DNA of 64,000 nucleotides from Selenomonas ruminantium subsp. ruminantium ATCC 12561 (GTDB lineage Bacteria > Bacillota > Negativicutes > Selenomonadales > Selenomonadaceae). The notes under the pieces were generated by a model, which saw nothing but the letters and a program-made list of their open reading frames with translations, searched no databases and was not told the origin of the DNA. Location: positions 1 through 64,000 of the forward strand of contig NZ_AUJE01000006.1 in NCBI RefSeq assembly GCF_000424065.1, written 5' to 3'. The position numbers were made by a program, and so were the translations under genes. The stretch's first letter is position 1; the number at the start of each line of letters is the position of its first letter. Below are positions 27,431 to 36,534 of the stretch, piece after piece.

Positions 27431-28225
27431 TTGGTAACAGTATTGGTGAATGGCGCATGCGGCCGTATGGGCCGGGCGGTATTGAAAGCCGTACAGGAAG
27501 CAGAGGATTTGCAGCTGGTTGGGGCTGTGGATATTGCCGGCGGCGCGGATTGTGGCGAGTTGGCTGGTCTGCCAAAAAGTGGTGTGCTGGTGGAGACGGA
27601 TTTACAGGCGGCTCTGGAGCGTATTAAACCGGAGGTTATGATTGACTTTACCCGTCCGGATGTGGTCTTTGATAATGTTATGACCGCATTGAACGCGAAA
27701 GTCAGCCCGGTGGTTGGTACAACTGGCCTTAGTGATGAGCAGAAGGCAGAGATTAAGAAGCTGGCTGAAGAAAATGATACACCGGCCTTTATTGCGCCGA
27801 ATTTTGCCATTGGGGCTGTGTTGATGATGGTTATGGCTAAGCAGGCGGCAAAGTATATGCCGGATGTGGAAATCATTGAACTTCACCACGACAATAAACT
27901 GGATGCTCCGTCTGGCACGGCTGTACAGACGGCGGCGATGATTGCCGAAGTCCGCGCCGAGCATAAGCAGGGGCATCCGGACGAAAAGGAAAAGATTGCC
28001 GGTGCCCGTGGTGCTGATTATGAGGGAATGCATATTCATAGTGTGCGTCTGCCCGGCTATGTAGCGCATCAGGAAGTTATCTTTGGTGGTCTGGGGCAGA
28101 CCCTGACTATCCGCCATGATTCGTTGAATCGTGAGTCGTTTATGCCCGGCGTAGTGCTCGCGGCACAGAAGGTGCGCAGCCTTAAAGGGTTGACTGTAGG
28201 CTTGGATAAACTCTTGGAGTTTTAA
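27431..28225 (+). CDS. dapB: 4-hydroxy-tetrahydrodipicolinate reductase
   Basis: 264 residues, usual length. The NAD(P)-binding start is 'VLVNGACGRMGRAV' (GxxGxxG type), 'VVGTTGLSDEQ' follows, and the catalytic/substrate motif is 'ELHHDNKLDAPSGTA' with the conserved HH, K and SGT. It catalyses the second committed step of lysine and diaminopimelate synthesis. The start is TTG at 27431, set by AGGAGGCG at 27417-27424. asd, the enzyme providing its pathway's aspartate semialdehyde, follows after a 40-base gap, so they are likely one operon. Confidence 0.95.
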   Translation: MVTVLVNGACGRMGRAVLKAVQEAEDLQLVGAVDIAGGADCGELAGLPKSGVLVETDLQAALERIKPEVMIDFTRPDVVFDNVMTALNAKVSPVVGTTGLSDEQKAEIKKLAEENDTPAFIAPNFAIGAVLMMVMAKQAAKYMPDVEIIELHHDNKLDAPSGTAVQTAAMIAEVRAEHKQGHPDEKEKIAGARGADYEGMHIHSVRLPGYVAHQEVIFGGLGQTLTIRHDSLNRESFMPGVVLAAQKVRSLKGLTVGLDKLLEF

Positions 28226-28265
28226 GGCATAAAAAGAAAACGGCTTTTACAAGCGAAAGGAATGA

Positions 28266-29303
28266 ATGTCGATGAAAAAGTATAATGTGGCAATTCTGGG
28301 CGCAACGGGTGCCGTAGGTCAGGAATTTTTAAATCTCATTGAGGAGCGCAATTTCCCGTTTGCTGATCTCAAAATGCTGGCTTCTAAGCGCAGCGCTGGC
28401 AAGAAAATCCAGTTTATGGGCAAGGAATATACCGTTGAGGAAGCCACGGTGGATTCCTTCAAGGATGTGGATATCGCCCTGTTCGCTGGTGGCAGTGCCA
28501 GCAAGGAATTTGCGCCTGCCGCTGTAAAAGCCGGTGCCGTGGTTATCGATAACTCCAGTACCTTCCGTATGGACCCGGAAGTTCCTCTGGTTGTGCCGGA
28601 AGTCAATCCGGAAGCCATTGCCCAGCACAAAGGCATTATCGCGAACCCGAACTGCTCGACCATCATCATGGTTATGGCGTTGAAGCCGCTTTATGATATC
28701 GCCAAGATTAAGCGTGTGGTCGTATCCACGTATCAGGCCGTATCCGGTGGCGGCAAGGAAGCTATGGCAGAACTCGAACAGCAAGTCGCGGATATCGTAG
28801 CAGGCAAGCCCGTTACAGCGAACATCCTGCCTGGTGCAGCCCTCAAGAAGCATTATCAGATTGCTTTCAACCTCCTGCCGCAGATTGATGTCTTCAAGGA
28901 AAACCTCTATACAAAAGAGGAAATGAAGATGATTGACGAGACAAAGAAAATCATGAGCGACAACGATATGCGCATTACGGCAACGACCATTCGTGTGCCG
29001 GTATACCGCAGCCATGCCGAGTCCGTCAATGTGGAATTCGAGGATGAAGTGAGCTTAGAGGCTGCCCGTAAGGCTCTCGAAGCATTCCCCGGCGTAGAAG
29101 TGGTGGATAACCCGGATGAACAGCTCTATCCGCAGCCGCTCGAAACCTCCGGCAAGAACGATGTTGCCGTTGGTCGTCTGCGTAAGGACTATTCCATCGA
29201 GCATGGTCTTAATATGTGGGTTTGCGGCGACCAGATTCGCAAAGGTGCCGCGCTCAATGCCCTGCAGATTGCTGAATACATGATTGAACACGATATGTTC
29301 TGA
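28266..29303 (+). CDS. asd: aspartate-semialdehyde dehydrogenase
   Basis: 345 residues. N-terminal NADP-binding motif 'ILGATGAVGQEFL', catalytic cysteine in 'ANPNCSTIIMV' (~135), 'TYQAVSGGGKEAM', and C-terminal 'RVPVYRSHAESVNVEF' with the active-site histidine. It reduces aspartyl phosphate to aspartate semialdehyde, the branch point to lysine/DAP, threonine and methionine. The ATG at 28266 has GAAAGGA just upstream; a second ATG two codons on is possible. It ends in a strong terminator. Confidence 0.95.
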   Translation: MSMKKYNVAILGATGAVGQEFLNLIEERNFPFADLKMLASKRSAGKKIQFMGKEYTVEEATVDSFKDVDIALFAGGSASKEFAPAAVKAGAVVIDNSSTFRMDPEVPLVVPEVNPEAIAQHKGIIANPNCSTIIMVMALKPLYDIAKIKRVVVSTYQAVSGGGKEAMAELEQQVADIVAGKPVTANILPGAALKKHYQIAFNLLPQIDVFKENLYTKEEMKMIDETKKIMSDNDMRITATTIRVPVYRSHAESVNVEFEDEVSLEAARKALEAFPGVEVVDNPDEQLYPQPLETSGKNDVAVGRLRKDYSIEHGLNMWVCGDQIRKGAALNALQIAEYMIEHDMF

Positions 29304-29327
29304 TAAAAATTTCACAAATATGGCCAG

Positions 29328-29362
29328 CCGCCGTCAAGTCTTACTTGACGGCGGTTTCTTTT
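29328..29362 (+). terminator. intrinsic terminator after asd
   Basis: CCGCCGTCAAGT and ACTTGACGGCGG form a perfect 12-bp stem with a 3-base loop, followed by TTTCTTTT. Confidence 0.85.
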
Positions 29363-29411
29363 CGTGCTAACATAAGTCGTGGGGTATAATTGATACATAG
29401 TAGTACGATAA

Positions 29412-29492
29412 ACTATGATTATAATTCATAATAACGATAACTTCATGTTATCATTGGCGATATAGGGTGTAATCATAGCTGTAGTTTATGAA
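29412..29492 (+). promoter_or_regulatory. structured leader region before the CoA transferase
   Basis: ATAAACTATGATTA near the left end pairs with TAATCATA-(gctg)-TAGTTTAT near the right end, and inside it GATAAC and GTTATC form a tight hairpin around TTCAT. TTCATAA on the left could also pair with TTATGAA on the right edge, giving a competing fold. No known riboswitch family is recognised. Confidence 0.4.
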
Positions 29493-29578
29493 TAAGCATT
29501 ACCCCATGTTAATAAAATCTGTTGCCGGAATCGAAGAAAGGAACTGGCAAGAAATAAGTTGGACATATTGCGCAGAAT

Positions 29579-29656
29579 AAATTCATATATACAAGGCGGA
29601 GGAGGAAGACGTAGCGGTGCTACGCCGACCGACGACAACGCAGTATAGGTGAATTT
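29579..29656 (+). repeat. 78-base palindromic element
   Basis: Ends AAATTCATATATAC (29579-29592) and GTATAGGTGAATTT (29643-29656) pair except for two central bases. The interior is GC-rich and holds a small hairpin GTAGC-GGT-GCTAC. It is much richer in G and C than its surroundings and looks like a dispersed intergenic repeat; only one copy is in this window, so that is inference. Confidence 0.45.
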
Positions 29657-29725
29657 AGGCAAGCAGGATGTCCGGGTTATTTCTGAACAGTTCCGCTGGT
29701 CGGCACTGATGAGGGAGGATTTTCC

Positions 29726-31228
29726 ATGATTGATATTCTCGACCGCGTGCGCAACAAAGAGTTGCAGGAAAAGATTGTCACGGCGGAAGAAGCAGCAGCT
29801 TTTTTCAAAGAAGGCATGAATGTTGCAACCAGTGGTTTTACCGCTTCGGCCTATCCGAAGGCTATTCCGCTGGCACTGGCTGAACGGATGAAAAAAGAGC
29901 CGTTCACCATTAACCTCTGGACAGGCGCTTCTACTGGCCCTGAGCTGGATGAAGCATTGGCAAAGGTTCACGGTATCAAAAAACGCCTGCCTTACCAGAC
30001 GGATAAGGACCTGCGCAATGAAATAAACGACGGTTCGGTGAATTATCTGGACTTGCATCTTTCCGAGTCGGCTCAGCTCAGCCGCTGCGGTTATCTCGGC
30101 AAAGTGGATGTGGCTATCGTTGAAGCTTGTGCGATTACGGAAGAAGGCAACATTATCCCGACGACTTCGCTGGGCAATGCGGCTTCCTATGTACAGAGCG
30201 CAGATACGGTTATCGTGGAAGTCAATACTTCTCAGCCGCTGGAACTGGAGGGTATGCATGATGTTTATACCCCGATGGACCCGCCCAATCGTCTGCCGAT
30301 TCCCATCGTAAAGGCTACGGACCGTGTGGGTACGACATACATTCCCTGCACGCCGGACAAGATTAAATACATCGTTCCTTGCGATATTCCCGACCATACG
30401 CGTCCGCTCAAAGCAATCGATGATGATTCCCGCAAGATGAGCCAGTTCACACTGGATTTCCTCAAGAAGGAAGTAGAAGCTGGCCGCATGCCGAAGAACC
30501 TGCTGCCGCTGCAGTCTGGTGTAGGCAATGTAGCTAATGCTGTTATGGCTGGTTTCGTTGATTCGGACCTCAAGGATTTGACGGTTTACACCGAAGTTAT
30601 TCAGGATGGCATGCTCGACCTCATTGATGCTGGCAAGCTCTTGATTGCTTCTGGTACGGCATTCAGCCCGTCTCCTGAAGGCATGGCCCGTTTCTATAAG
30701 GACGTAACCAAGTACAAGAAATACCTGTTGCTGCGTCCGGAAGAAATATCCAACAGCCCGGAAGTGGTGCACCGTCTGGGCGTTATCGCCATGAACACGG
30801 CCATCGAAGTGGACATTTACGGTAACGTAAACTCCACCCATATCACGGGTACCAAGATGATGAATGGTATCGGCGGCAGCGGCGACTTTGCCCGCAACGC
30901 TTATCTGACCATTTTCTATACGCCGTCTATTGCAAAAGACGGCAAGATTTCCGCAGTTGTTCCGATGTGCTCCCATATTGACCATACGGAACACGATGTG
31001 GATATCATCATTACGGAGCAGGGGATTGCAGATCTTCGTGGCAAGGCTCCTCGTGAGCGCGCGCTCGAAATCATCAATAACTGTGCCCATCCGGACTATC
31101 GTCCGATTCTGCTCGATTACTTCGAACGAGCAACCGAAGCAACCCATCATGCGAACACGCCACACATTCTTGAAGAGGCACTGTCCTTCCATGAACGCTT
31201 TGTGGCAACGGGCAGCATGAAAAAATAA
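29726..31228 (+). CDS. succinate/propionyl-CoA:acyl-CoA transferase (acetyl-CoA hydrolase/transferase family)
   Basis: 500 residues of the Cat1/acetyl-CoA hydrolase family: 'FTASAYPKAIPLAL', 'LWTGASTGPELDE', the catalytic glutamate in 'YTEVIQDGMLDL' (~290-300), and the C-terminal 'EVDIYGNVNSTHITGTKMMNGIGGSGDFARNAYL' characteristic of succinyl-CoA:acetate/propionate CoA-transferases. In this setting it most likely moves CoA from propionyl-CoA to succinate, releasing propionate and feeding succinyl-CoA to the mutase encoded next. The ATG follows GAGGGAGG. Acetate as acceptor is also possible. It is the first gene of the propionate block. Confidence 0.9.
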   Translation: MIDILDRVRNKELQEKIVTAEEAAAFFKEGMNVATSGFTASAYPKAIPLALAERMKKEPFTINLWTGASTGPELDEALAKVHGIKKRLPYQTDKDLRNEINDGSVNYLDLHLSESAQLSRCGYLGKVDVAIVEACAITEEGNIIPTTSLGNAASYVQSADTVIVEVNTSQPLELEGMHDVYTPMDPPNRLPIPIVKATDRVGTTYIPCTPDKIKYIVPCDIPDHTRPLKAIDDDSRKMSQFTLDFLKKEVEAGRMPKNLLPLQSGVGNVANAVMAGFVDSDLKDLTVYTEVIQDGMLDLIDAGKLLIASGTAFSPSPEGMARFYKDVTKYKKYLLLRPEEISNSPEVVHRLGVIAMNTAIEVDIYGNVNSTHITGTKMMNGIGGSGDFARNAYLTIFYTPSIAKDGKISAVVPMCSHIDHTEHDVDIIITEQGIADLRGKAPRERALEIINNCAHPDYRPILLDYFERATEATHHANTPHILEEALSFHERFVATGSMKK

Positions 31229-31289
31229 GGTAGACTATATATAAAATATAAAAATAGAACTGTATGAATTGAATAGGAGGCAAATCCTA

Positions 31290-32939
31290 ATGAGCACGGA
31301 AAAAATCCAGGCTGAGCTTGCAAAATACGAAGCCAGCGTAGAAAAAGCAGTAGCACGTTTCCCGGAACGCCCGCATCTTCCTGAGCAGCGCCTTTATACG
31401 CCGCTCGATATCAAGGGCGATGATTATGCGGATGAAATCAGCTTCCCAGGCGTTTATCCCTTCACCCGTGGCGTACAGCCCACGATGTACCGTGGCCGTT
31501 TCTGGACCATGCGTATGTATGCCGGCTTCTCCACGGCGGAAGAATCCAACAAGCGTTACCGCATGTTGATTGAAAATGGTGCTACGGGTCTTTCCTGTGC
31601 CTTCGACCTGCCGACTCAGATTGGTTACGATTCCACTGACCCAATTTCCGAAGGCGAAGTTGGTAAGGTTGGCGTAGCTATCGACTCTTTGGCCGATATG
31701 GAAACCCTCTTTGACCAGATTGACCTGGGCAAGGTTTCCACGTCCATGACGATCAATGCACCGGCATCTGTACTCCTTGCTATGTACATCGCTGTTGCTG
31801 AAAAGCAGGGCGTTCCTGCTGACCAGCTCCGTGGTACGATTCAGAATGATATTCTGAAGGAATACGCAGCCCGCGGCACGTATATCTTCCCTCCGCGCCC
31901 GTCCATGCGTCTGATTACGAATATCTTTGAATACTGCTCCCAGAATGTACCGAAATGGAACACCATTTCCATCTCCGGTTATCATATCCGTGAAGCAGGT
32001 TCCACGGCTGCACAGGAAATCGCTTTCACGATTGCCGATGGTATCGCATATTGCGAAGCTGCAATCAAAGCTGGCCTGAAGATTGATGATTTCGCCGGCC
32101 GTCTGTCCTTCTTCTGGAACGCACATAATAACGTGCTCGAAGAAGTGGCAAAATTCCGTGCTTCCCGCCGTATCTGGGCCAAGGTTATGAAGGAACGCTT
32201 CCATGCAGAAAAGGATAAATCCATGATGCTGCGTTTCCATACCCAGACCGCAGGTTCCATGCTGACGGCTCAGCAGCCCAACAACAACATCGTCCGTGTT
32301 GCTTTGCAGACGGCCGCAGCTGTTATGGGCGGCACGCAGTCCCTGCATACGAACTCCCGTGATGAAGCACTGGCTCTGCCGACGCAGGAATCCGTTACGA
32401 TTGCTCTGCGTACGCAGCAGATTGTCGCTTACGAAAGCGGCTTGGCTGATGTTATCGACCCGCTGGCTGGTTCCTACTATGTAGAAGCTATGACGGACAA
32501 GATTGAAGCCGAAGCATGGGATTACATCAAGAAGATTGATGATATGGGCGGTGCTGTAGCTGCTATCGAAAAAGGCTATATCCAGAAAGAAATTCAGGAT
32601 TCCGCTTATAAATGGCAGATGGATGTTGAATCCGGTGCCCGCACCATCGTTGGTGTCAACAAGTTCCAGATGGAAAACGAAGAACCTCCAAAAGACCTCC
32701 TGAAGGTTGATGAAGCTGTTGGCGAACGCCAGAAGGCCAAAGTCAATGCCATGAAGGAAAAACGCGACAACGAGGCTGTTAAAGCAGCTCTGGCTGACCT
32801 TAAGAAAGCCTGCCAGGACGAAAACGAAAACCTCATGCCGCACATTCTCGCCGCTGTTAAGACCTACGCAACGCTCGGTGAAATCTGCAATGTGATGCGT
32901 GAAGTCTTCGGTGAATACGAGGCACATGTAAGCCTGTAA
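31290..32939 (+). CDS. methylmalonyl-CoA mutase, large (catalytic) subunit
   Basis: 549 residues covering only the substrate-binding TIM-barrel domain: '[35 protein letters not shown]', '[19 protein letters not shown]', '[18 protein letters not shown]', '[24 protein letters not shown]'. The cobalamin-binding domain found at the C-terminus of one-chain mutases is missing and is instead the next gene, so this is the split type seen in archaea and some Firmicutes. It interconverts succinyl-CoA and (R)-methylmalonyl-CoA by a radical mechanism with adenosylcobalamin. AGGAGG at 31275-31280 fixes the ATG at 31290. No N-terminal MeaB fusion. Confidence 0.94.
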   Translation: MSTEKIQAELAKYEASVEKAVARFPERPHLPEQRLYTPLDIKGDDYADEISFPGVYPFTRGVQPTMYRGRFWTMRMYAGFSTAEESNKRYRMLIENGATGLSCAFDLPTQIGYDSTDPISEGEVGKVGVAIDSLADMETLFDQIDLGKVSTSMTINAPASVLLAMYIAVAEKQGVPADQLRGTIQNDILKEYAARGTYIFPPRPSMRLITNIFEYCSQNVPKWNTISISGYHIREAGSTAAQEIAFTIADGIAYCEAAIKAGLKIDDFAGRLSFFWNAHNNVLEEVAKFRASRRIWAKVMKERFHAEKDKSMMLRFHTQTAGSMLTAQQPNNNIVRVALQTAAAVMGGTQSLHTNSRDEALALPTQESVTIALRTQQIVAYESGLADVIDPLAGSYYVEAMTDKIEAEAWDYIKKIDDMGGAVAAIEKGYIQKEIQDSAYKWQMDVESGARTIVGVNKFQMENEEPPKDLLKVDEAVGERQKAKVNAMKEKRDNEAVKAALADLKKACQDENENLMPHILAAVKTYATLGEICNVMREVFGEYEAHVSL

Positions 32940-32973
32940 TCAACAGCGTAGTTTTAGCTTGGAGGAATACAAA

Positions 32974-33369
32974 ATGGAAAAGAAAATCAGAGTTCTTGTT
33001 GCTAAACCGGGTCTTGATGGACATGACCGTGGTGCGAAAGTAGTTGCCCGCGCTCTGCGCGATGCTGGTTTTGAAGTTATCTATACGGGCCTGCGCCAGA
33101 CTCCGGAACAGATTGCCGAAGCTGCCCTGCAGGAAGACGTCAATGTTGTTGCTATGAGCATCCTCTCCGGTGCACATGGCCATCTCTTCCCAAAAGTGGT
33201 TGACCTGGTACGCGGCAACGGCATGACCGATACCCTGATTATCGGCGGCGGTGTTATTCCCGATGGCGACATTCCGGCCCTCAAAGAAGCTGGTGTTGCT
33301 GAGGTATTTACGCCGGGCACGCCGACCAGCGATGTGGTCAACTTCATCAAGGAAAATGTAAAGCTCTAA
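32974..33369 (+). CDS. methylmalonyl-CoA mutase, small (cobalamin-binding) subunit
   Basis: 131 residues, a complete B12-binding Rossmann-like domain. '[25 protein letters not shown]' carries the D-x-H-x-x-G motif whose histidine ligates cobalt, '[14 protein letters not shown]' is the S-x-L part, and '[11 protein letters not shown]' the GG loop. GGAGG at 32961-32965 sets the ATG at 32974. It must pair with the preceding catalytic subunit. A stem-loop follows before meaB. Confidence 0.95.
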   Translation: MEKKIRVLVAKPGLDGHDRGAKVVARALRDAGFEVIYTGLRQTPEQIAEAALQEDVNVVAMSILSGAHGHLFPKVVDLVRGNGMTDTLIIGGGVIPDGDIPALKEAGVAEVFTPGTPTSDVVNFIKENVKL

Positions 33370-33386
33370 TCAATTAAGCAAGTAAC

Positions 33387-33445
33387 TAGTGTTAGGAGGG
33401 GGAAGCTGCATAAGAAGGGCTTTCCTTCCTGACACTATTTTCTTG
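33387..33445 (+). terminator. long stem-loop between the mutase small subunit and meaB
   Basis: The 20 bases at 33387-33406 pair with those at 33419-33437 over about 18 positions (TAGTGT with ACACTA, AGGA with TCCT, GAAGC with GCTTT, several G-T pairs), followed by TTTTCTT. It could terminate or attenuate transcription between the mutase genes and meaB. It also buries an AGGAGG-like sequence that has no start codon after it. Confidence 0.5.
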
Positions 33446-33480
33446 CAAAACAACCAAAACTACCGAGAGGTGGTGACAAC

Positions 33481-34422
33481 TTGGATATAGCAAAAGAATT
33501 ACTCAACGGCAATCGTCTGGCGTTATCCAAGGCGATTACAGCCATAGAAAACGAATATCCCGAAGCCACGGAAATCATGAAGGAAATCTATCCGCATACT
33601 GGCCATGCTTATGTTTTGGGCATCACCGGGCCACCGGGAGCCGGCAAGAGCACGCTTACGGATAAGATTACCCGTGCTTATCGGGCACAGGGCAAGACCG
33701 TAGGCATTGTAGCGGTAGACCCGACCAGCCCGTTTACTGGCGGCGCAATCCTTGGCGACCGTATCCGCATGAATGAACTGACACTTGACGCAGGAGTCTT
33801 TATCCGCAGTATGGGCACCCGTGGCAGTTTAGGGGGGCTTTCCCACAAGACTGCTGATGCTGTAAAGGCTATGGATGCTTTTGGAAAGGACATCATTATC
33901 GTTGAGACTGTCGGTGTAGGTCAGTCGGAAGTAGACATCGTCAAGGCTGCTGATACCACCATGGTGGTGCTTATCCCCGGTATGGGCGATGATATTCAGG
34001 CCATCAAGGCAGGGATCCTTGAAATCGGTGATTTGTACTGCATCAACAAGTCTGACCTCGACGGGGCAGATAAGCTGGTGCGGGAGATCAATATGATGCT
34101 GGATTTGGACAGCTTTATGACAGACTGGCGGCCGCCGATTACCAAGGTGATTGCCAGCCAGAATGAGGGCATCGAGGACTTAATCGGTACAGTAGAAAAG
34201 CACAGGGCGTATATCGAAGGCAATGGGGAACTGACCCGCCGCCGCACGAAGCGCACCCGAGATGAAATGCTCGATATCTTAAACAGCGGCATCAACAATT
34301 TTGTCAAAGGACAGATTGTGGACAGCGGCCGTTTAGATGAATACGTGGAAAAAATCCGTGCCCATGACACGGACCCCTATACCGTAGTAGGTGGTCTGAT
34401 GGACGAGATGTTAAAAAAATAA
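33481..34422 (+). CDS. meaB: methylmalonyl-CoA mutase-associated GTPase MeaB
   Basis: 313 residues of the MeaB/ArgK G3E GTPase family: P-loop 'GITGPPGAGKST' (~44-55), 'VGIVAVDPTSPFTGGAILGDRIRM', 'FIRSMGTRGSLGGLS', switch 'ETVGVGQSEVD', base-recognition 'NKSD', and a C-terminal dimerisation helix region. MeaB gates cobalamin loading of the mutase and protects or replaces inactivated cofactor. The start is TTG at 33481 behind GAGAGGTGGTGA. Its place between the mutase and the epimerase agrees with this role. Confidence 0.95.
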   Translation: MDIAKELLNGNRLALSKAITAIENEYPEATEIMKEIYPHTGHAYVLGITGPPGAGKSTLTDKITRAYRAQGKTVGIVAVDPTSPFTGGAILGDRIRMNELTLDAGVFIRSMGTRGSLGGLSHKTADAVKAMDAFGKDIIIVETVGVGQSEVDIVKAADTTMVVLIPGMGDDIQAIKAGILEIGDLYCINKSDLDGADKLVREINMMLDLDSFMTDWRPPITKVIASQNEGIEDLIGTVEKHRAYIEGNGELTRRRTKRTRDEMLDILNSGINNFVKGQIVDSGRLDEYVEKIRAHDTDPYTVVGGLMDEMLKK

Positions 34423-34449
34423 TTTACATATTTTAGGAGGTTGTGCATT

Positions 34450-34866
34450 ATGTTTAAGGTATTAGGTGTAGACCATATTGGTATTGCTGTTGGTGACCTG
34501 AAAGAAGTCGGCTCCTTCTGGGGCGATATGCTCGGTCTGCCGAACAATGGTGAAGAAACTGTTGCAGAACAGAAAGTAACTACGGGCTTCTTCCCGACGC
34601 CGAACGGCAGTGAAATTGAACTCTTAGCTGCAACGGCTGATGATTCCCCGATTGCCAAGTTCATCGAAAAGAACGGCGGCCGCGGTGGCATTCAGCACAT
34701 TGCCCTGCGTGTGGATAACCTCGAAGCAGCTTTGGCTGACCTCAAAGAAAAAGGCGTTCGTCTGATTGATGAAAAGCCGCGCAAAGGTGCTGGCGGCGCC
34801 AAGATTGCCTTCGTTCACCCGAAAGCCTCCCATGGTGTTCTGCTCGAACTTTGCCAGCGTGATTAA
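34450..34866 (+). CDS. mce: methylmalonyl-CoA epimerase
   Basis: 138 residues, glyoxalase/VOC fold. It starts 'FKVLGVDHIGIAVGDL' with the metal-binding His, has 'FFPTPNGSEIELLAA' with the metal Glu, 'GGIQHIALRVDNLEAAL' with the second His, and ends 'FVHPKASHGVLLELCQ' with the last Glu. It interconverts the (R) and (S) forms of methylmalonyl-CoA, linking the mutase to the decarboxylase. AGGAGG at 34435-34440 sets the ATG at 34450. A 116-base gap with a possible promoter separates it from mmdA. Confidence 0.95.
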   Translation: MFKVLGVDHIGIAVGDLKEVGSFWGDMLGLPNNGEETVAEQKVTTGFFPTPNGSEIELLAATADDSPIAKFIEKNGGRGGIQHIALRVDNLEAALADLKEKGVRLIDEKPRKGAGGAKIAFVHPKASHGVLLELCQRD

Positions 34867-34982
34867 TTGCAGCATTTACCAAAATTATTTATCACTAGGT
34901 AATAAAAACTTGCAATTTCCCGCCAAATAGTGCAAAATATATAGCGTAGAACACAAAAGCTAATTATATGAGGAGGTCTATA

Positions 34983-36512
34983 ATGGCTACTGTTCAGGAA
35001 AAAATTGATTTAATGCATGCCAAAAAAGAACATATCATGCAGGGCGGCGGCGCAGCTCGTATAGCCAAGCAGCATGAAAAAGGCAAGCAGACAGCTCGTG
35101 AACGTATCGCAAAATTGTTTGATGAAGGTACTTTCGTTGAGCTGGATATGTTTATGAAACATCGTTGCACCAACTTCGGTCAGGAAAAGAAAGAACTGCC
35201 CGGCGAAGGTGTAGTAACTGGTTACGGTACGGTTGACGGCCGTCTGGTTTATGCTTATGCACAGGATTTCACCGTTGAAGGCGGTTCCCTGGGTGAAAAG
35301 CATGCACATAAAATTTGGAAGGTTATGGATCTGGCCATGAAGATGGGCGCTCCCTGTATCGGTATCAACGATTCCGGCGGTGCGCGCATTCAGGAAGCTG
35401 TAGATGCTCTGTCCGGTTATGGCGGTATCTTCTTCCGCAACACGGCAGCTTCCGGCGTTATCCCGCAGATTTCCGTAATCATGGGCCCCTGCGCAGGCGG
35501 CGCTGTTTACAGCCCGGCTATCACGGACTTTATCTACATGGTAAAGAACACGAGCCAGATGTTCATCACCGGTCCGGCCGTTATCAAATCCGTTACGGCA
35601 GAAGAAGTAACGGCTGAAGCTCTTGGCGGTGCTATGACTCACAACACCCGCAGCGGTGTGGCTCACTTTGCAGCTGAAGACGAAGATGACTGCATCAAGC
35701 AGATTCGTTACCTGCTGTCCTTCCTGCCGAGCAACAATATGGAAGATGCGCCAATTGTAGAGACTGGTGATGACCCAGATCGTCAGGATGAAAGCCTGAA
35801 CACGGTTATCCCGGATAATCCGAATGCACCGTACGACATGAAGGACGTTATCCGTTCCATCGTCGATAATGGTGAATTCTACGAAGTGCATGAGCACTTT
35901 GCGACCAATATCATCTGCTGCTTTGCTCGTTTCGACGGCCGCAGCGTTGGTATTATCGCCAACCAGCCGAATGTCATGGCAGGCTGCCTGGATGTAGACG
36001 CTTCGGATAAATCCGCACGCTTCATCCGCTTCTGCGATGCCTTCAACATTCCGCTGGTCAACCTCGTTGACGTACCGGGCTTCCTGCCGGGCGTTGATCA
36101 GGAACACAATGGTATCATCCGCCATGGTGCCAAGATGCTGTACGCATACAGTGAAGCAACGGTTCCTAAGGTTACGGTTATTACCCGTAAGGCTTATGGT
36201 GGTTCCTACATCGCTATGTGCTGCCGTGAACTGGGCGCTGACCAGGTTATGGCTTGGCCGACTTCGGAAATTGCGGTTATGGGCCCGGCTGGTGCCGCGA
36301 ACATCATCTTCCGCAAGGACCCGGACAAGGATGCCAAGACGGCAGAATATGTGGAAAACTTCGCTACGCCGTACGTTGCTGCTGAACGCGGCTATGTCGA
36401 TATGGTTATCGAGCCGAAGGAAACCCGTCCGTACATCATTACGGCATTGAATGCACTGGCCAGCAAGCGTGAAGTTGGTCCGGCTAAGAAACACGGGTGC
36501 ATTCCGCTCTAA
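34983..36512 (+). CDS. mmdA: methylmalonyl-CoA decarboxylase alpha subunit (carboxyltransferase)
   Basis: 509 residues of the acyl-CoA carboxyltransferase family: 'GGGAARIAKQHEKGKQTARERIAKLFD', the oxyanion motifs 'GGARIQEAVDALSGYGGIF' and 'GPCAGGAVYSPAITDF', and in the second half 'VDVPGFLPGVDQEHNGIIRHGAKMLYAYSEATVPKVTVI' and 'GAANIIF'. It moves the carboxyl group of (S)-methylmalonyl-CoA onto biotin of the carrier subunit. On sequence alone it could equally be a propionyl-CoA carboxylase beta chain; the neighbouring epsilon-like and biotin-carrier genes and the fermentative context favour the decarboxylase. AGGAGG at 34971-34976 fixes the start. Confidence 0.92.
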   Translation: MATVQEKIDLMHAKKEHIMQGGGAARIAKQHEKGKQTARERIAKLFDEGTFVELDMFMKHRCTNFGQEKKELPGEGVVTGYGTVDGRLVYAYAQDFTVEGGSLGEKHAHKIWKVMDLAMKMGAPCIGINDSGGARIQEAVDALSGYGGIFFRNTAASGVIPQISVIMGPCAGGAVYSPAITDFIYMVKNTSQMFITGPAVIKSVTAEEVTAEALGGAMTHNTRSGVAHFAAEDEDDCIKQIRYLLSFLPSNNMEDAPIVETGDDPDRQDESLNTVIPDNPNAPYDMKDVIRSIVDNGEFYEVHEHFATNIICCFARFDGRSVGIIANQPNVMAGCLDVDASDKSARFIRFCDAFNIPLVNLVDVPGFLPGVDQEHNGIIRHGAKMLYAYSEATVPKVTVITRKAYGGSYIAMCCRELGADQVMAWPTSEIAVMGPAGAANIIFRKDPDKDAKTAEYVENFATPYVAAERGYVDMVIEPKETRPYIITALNALASKREVGPAKKHGCIPL

Positions 36513-36534
36513 TTCGGAATTCGGAGGTTTTACC

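Larger units (their letters stand above)
29304..29725 (+). other. 422-base gene-free region before the propionate block
   Basis: Contains the asd terminator (29328-29360), a TATAAT-type -10 box (29395-29400), a nested inverted-repeat region (about 29412-29492) and a separate 78-base palindromic element (29579-29656), then GAGGGAGG before the CoA transferase start. If the -10 box is used, the leader would be about 320 bases long. Confidence 0.6.

Noticed and set aside
29304-34982. Cobalamin riboswitch controlling the mutase genes
   Set aside because: I looked for the B12-box (GCCACTG type) and the usual multi-helix core in the gaps before the CoA transferase, the mutase, meaB and mmdA and found none.
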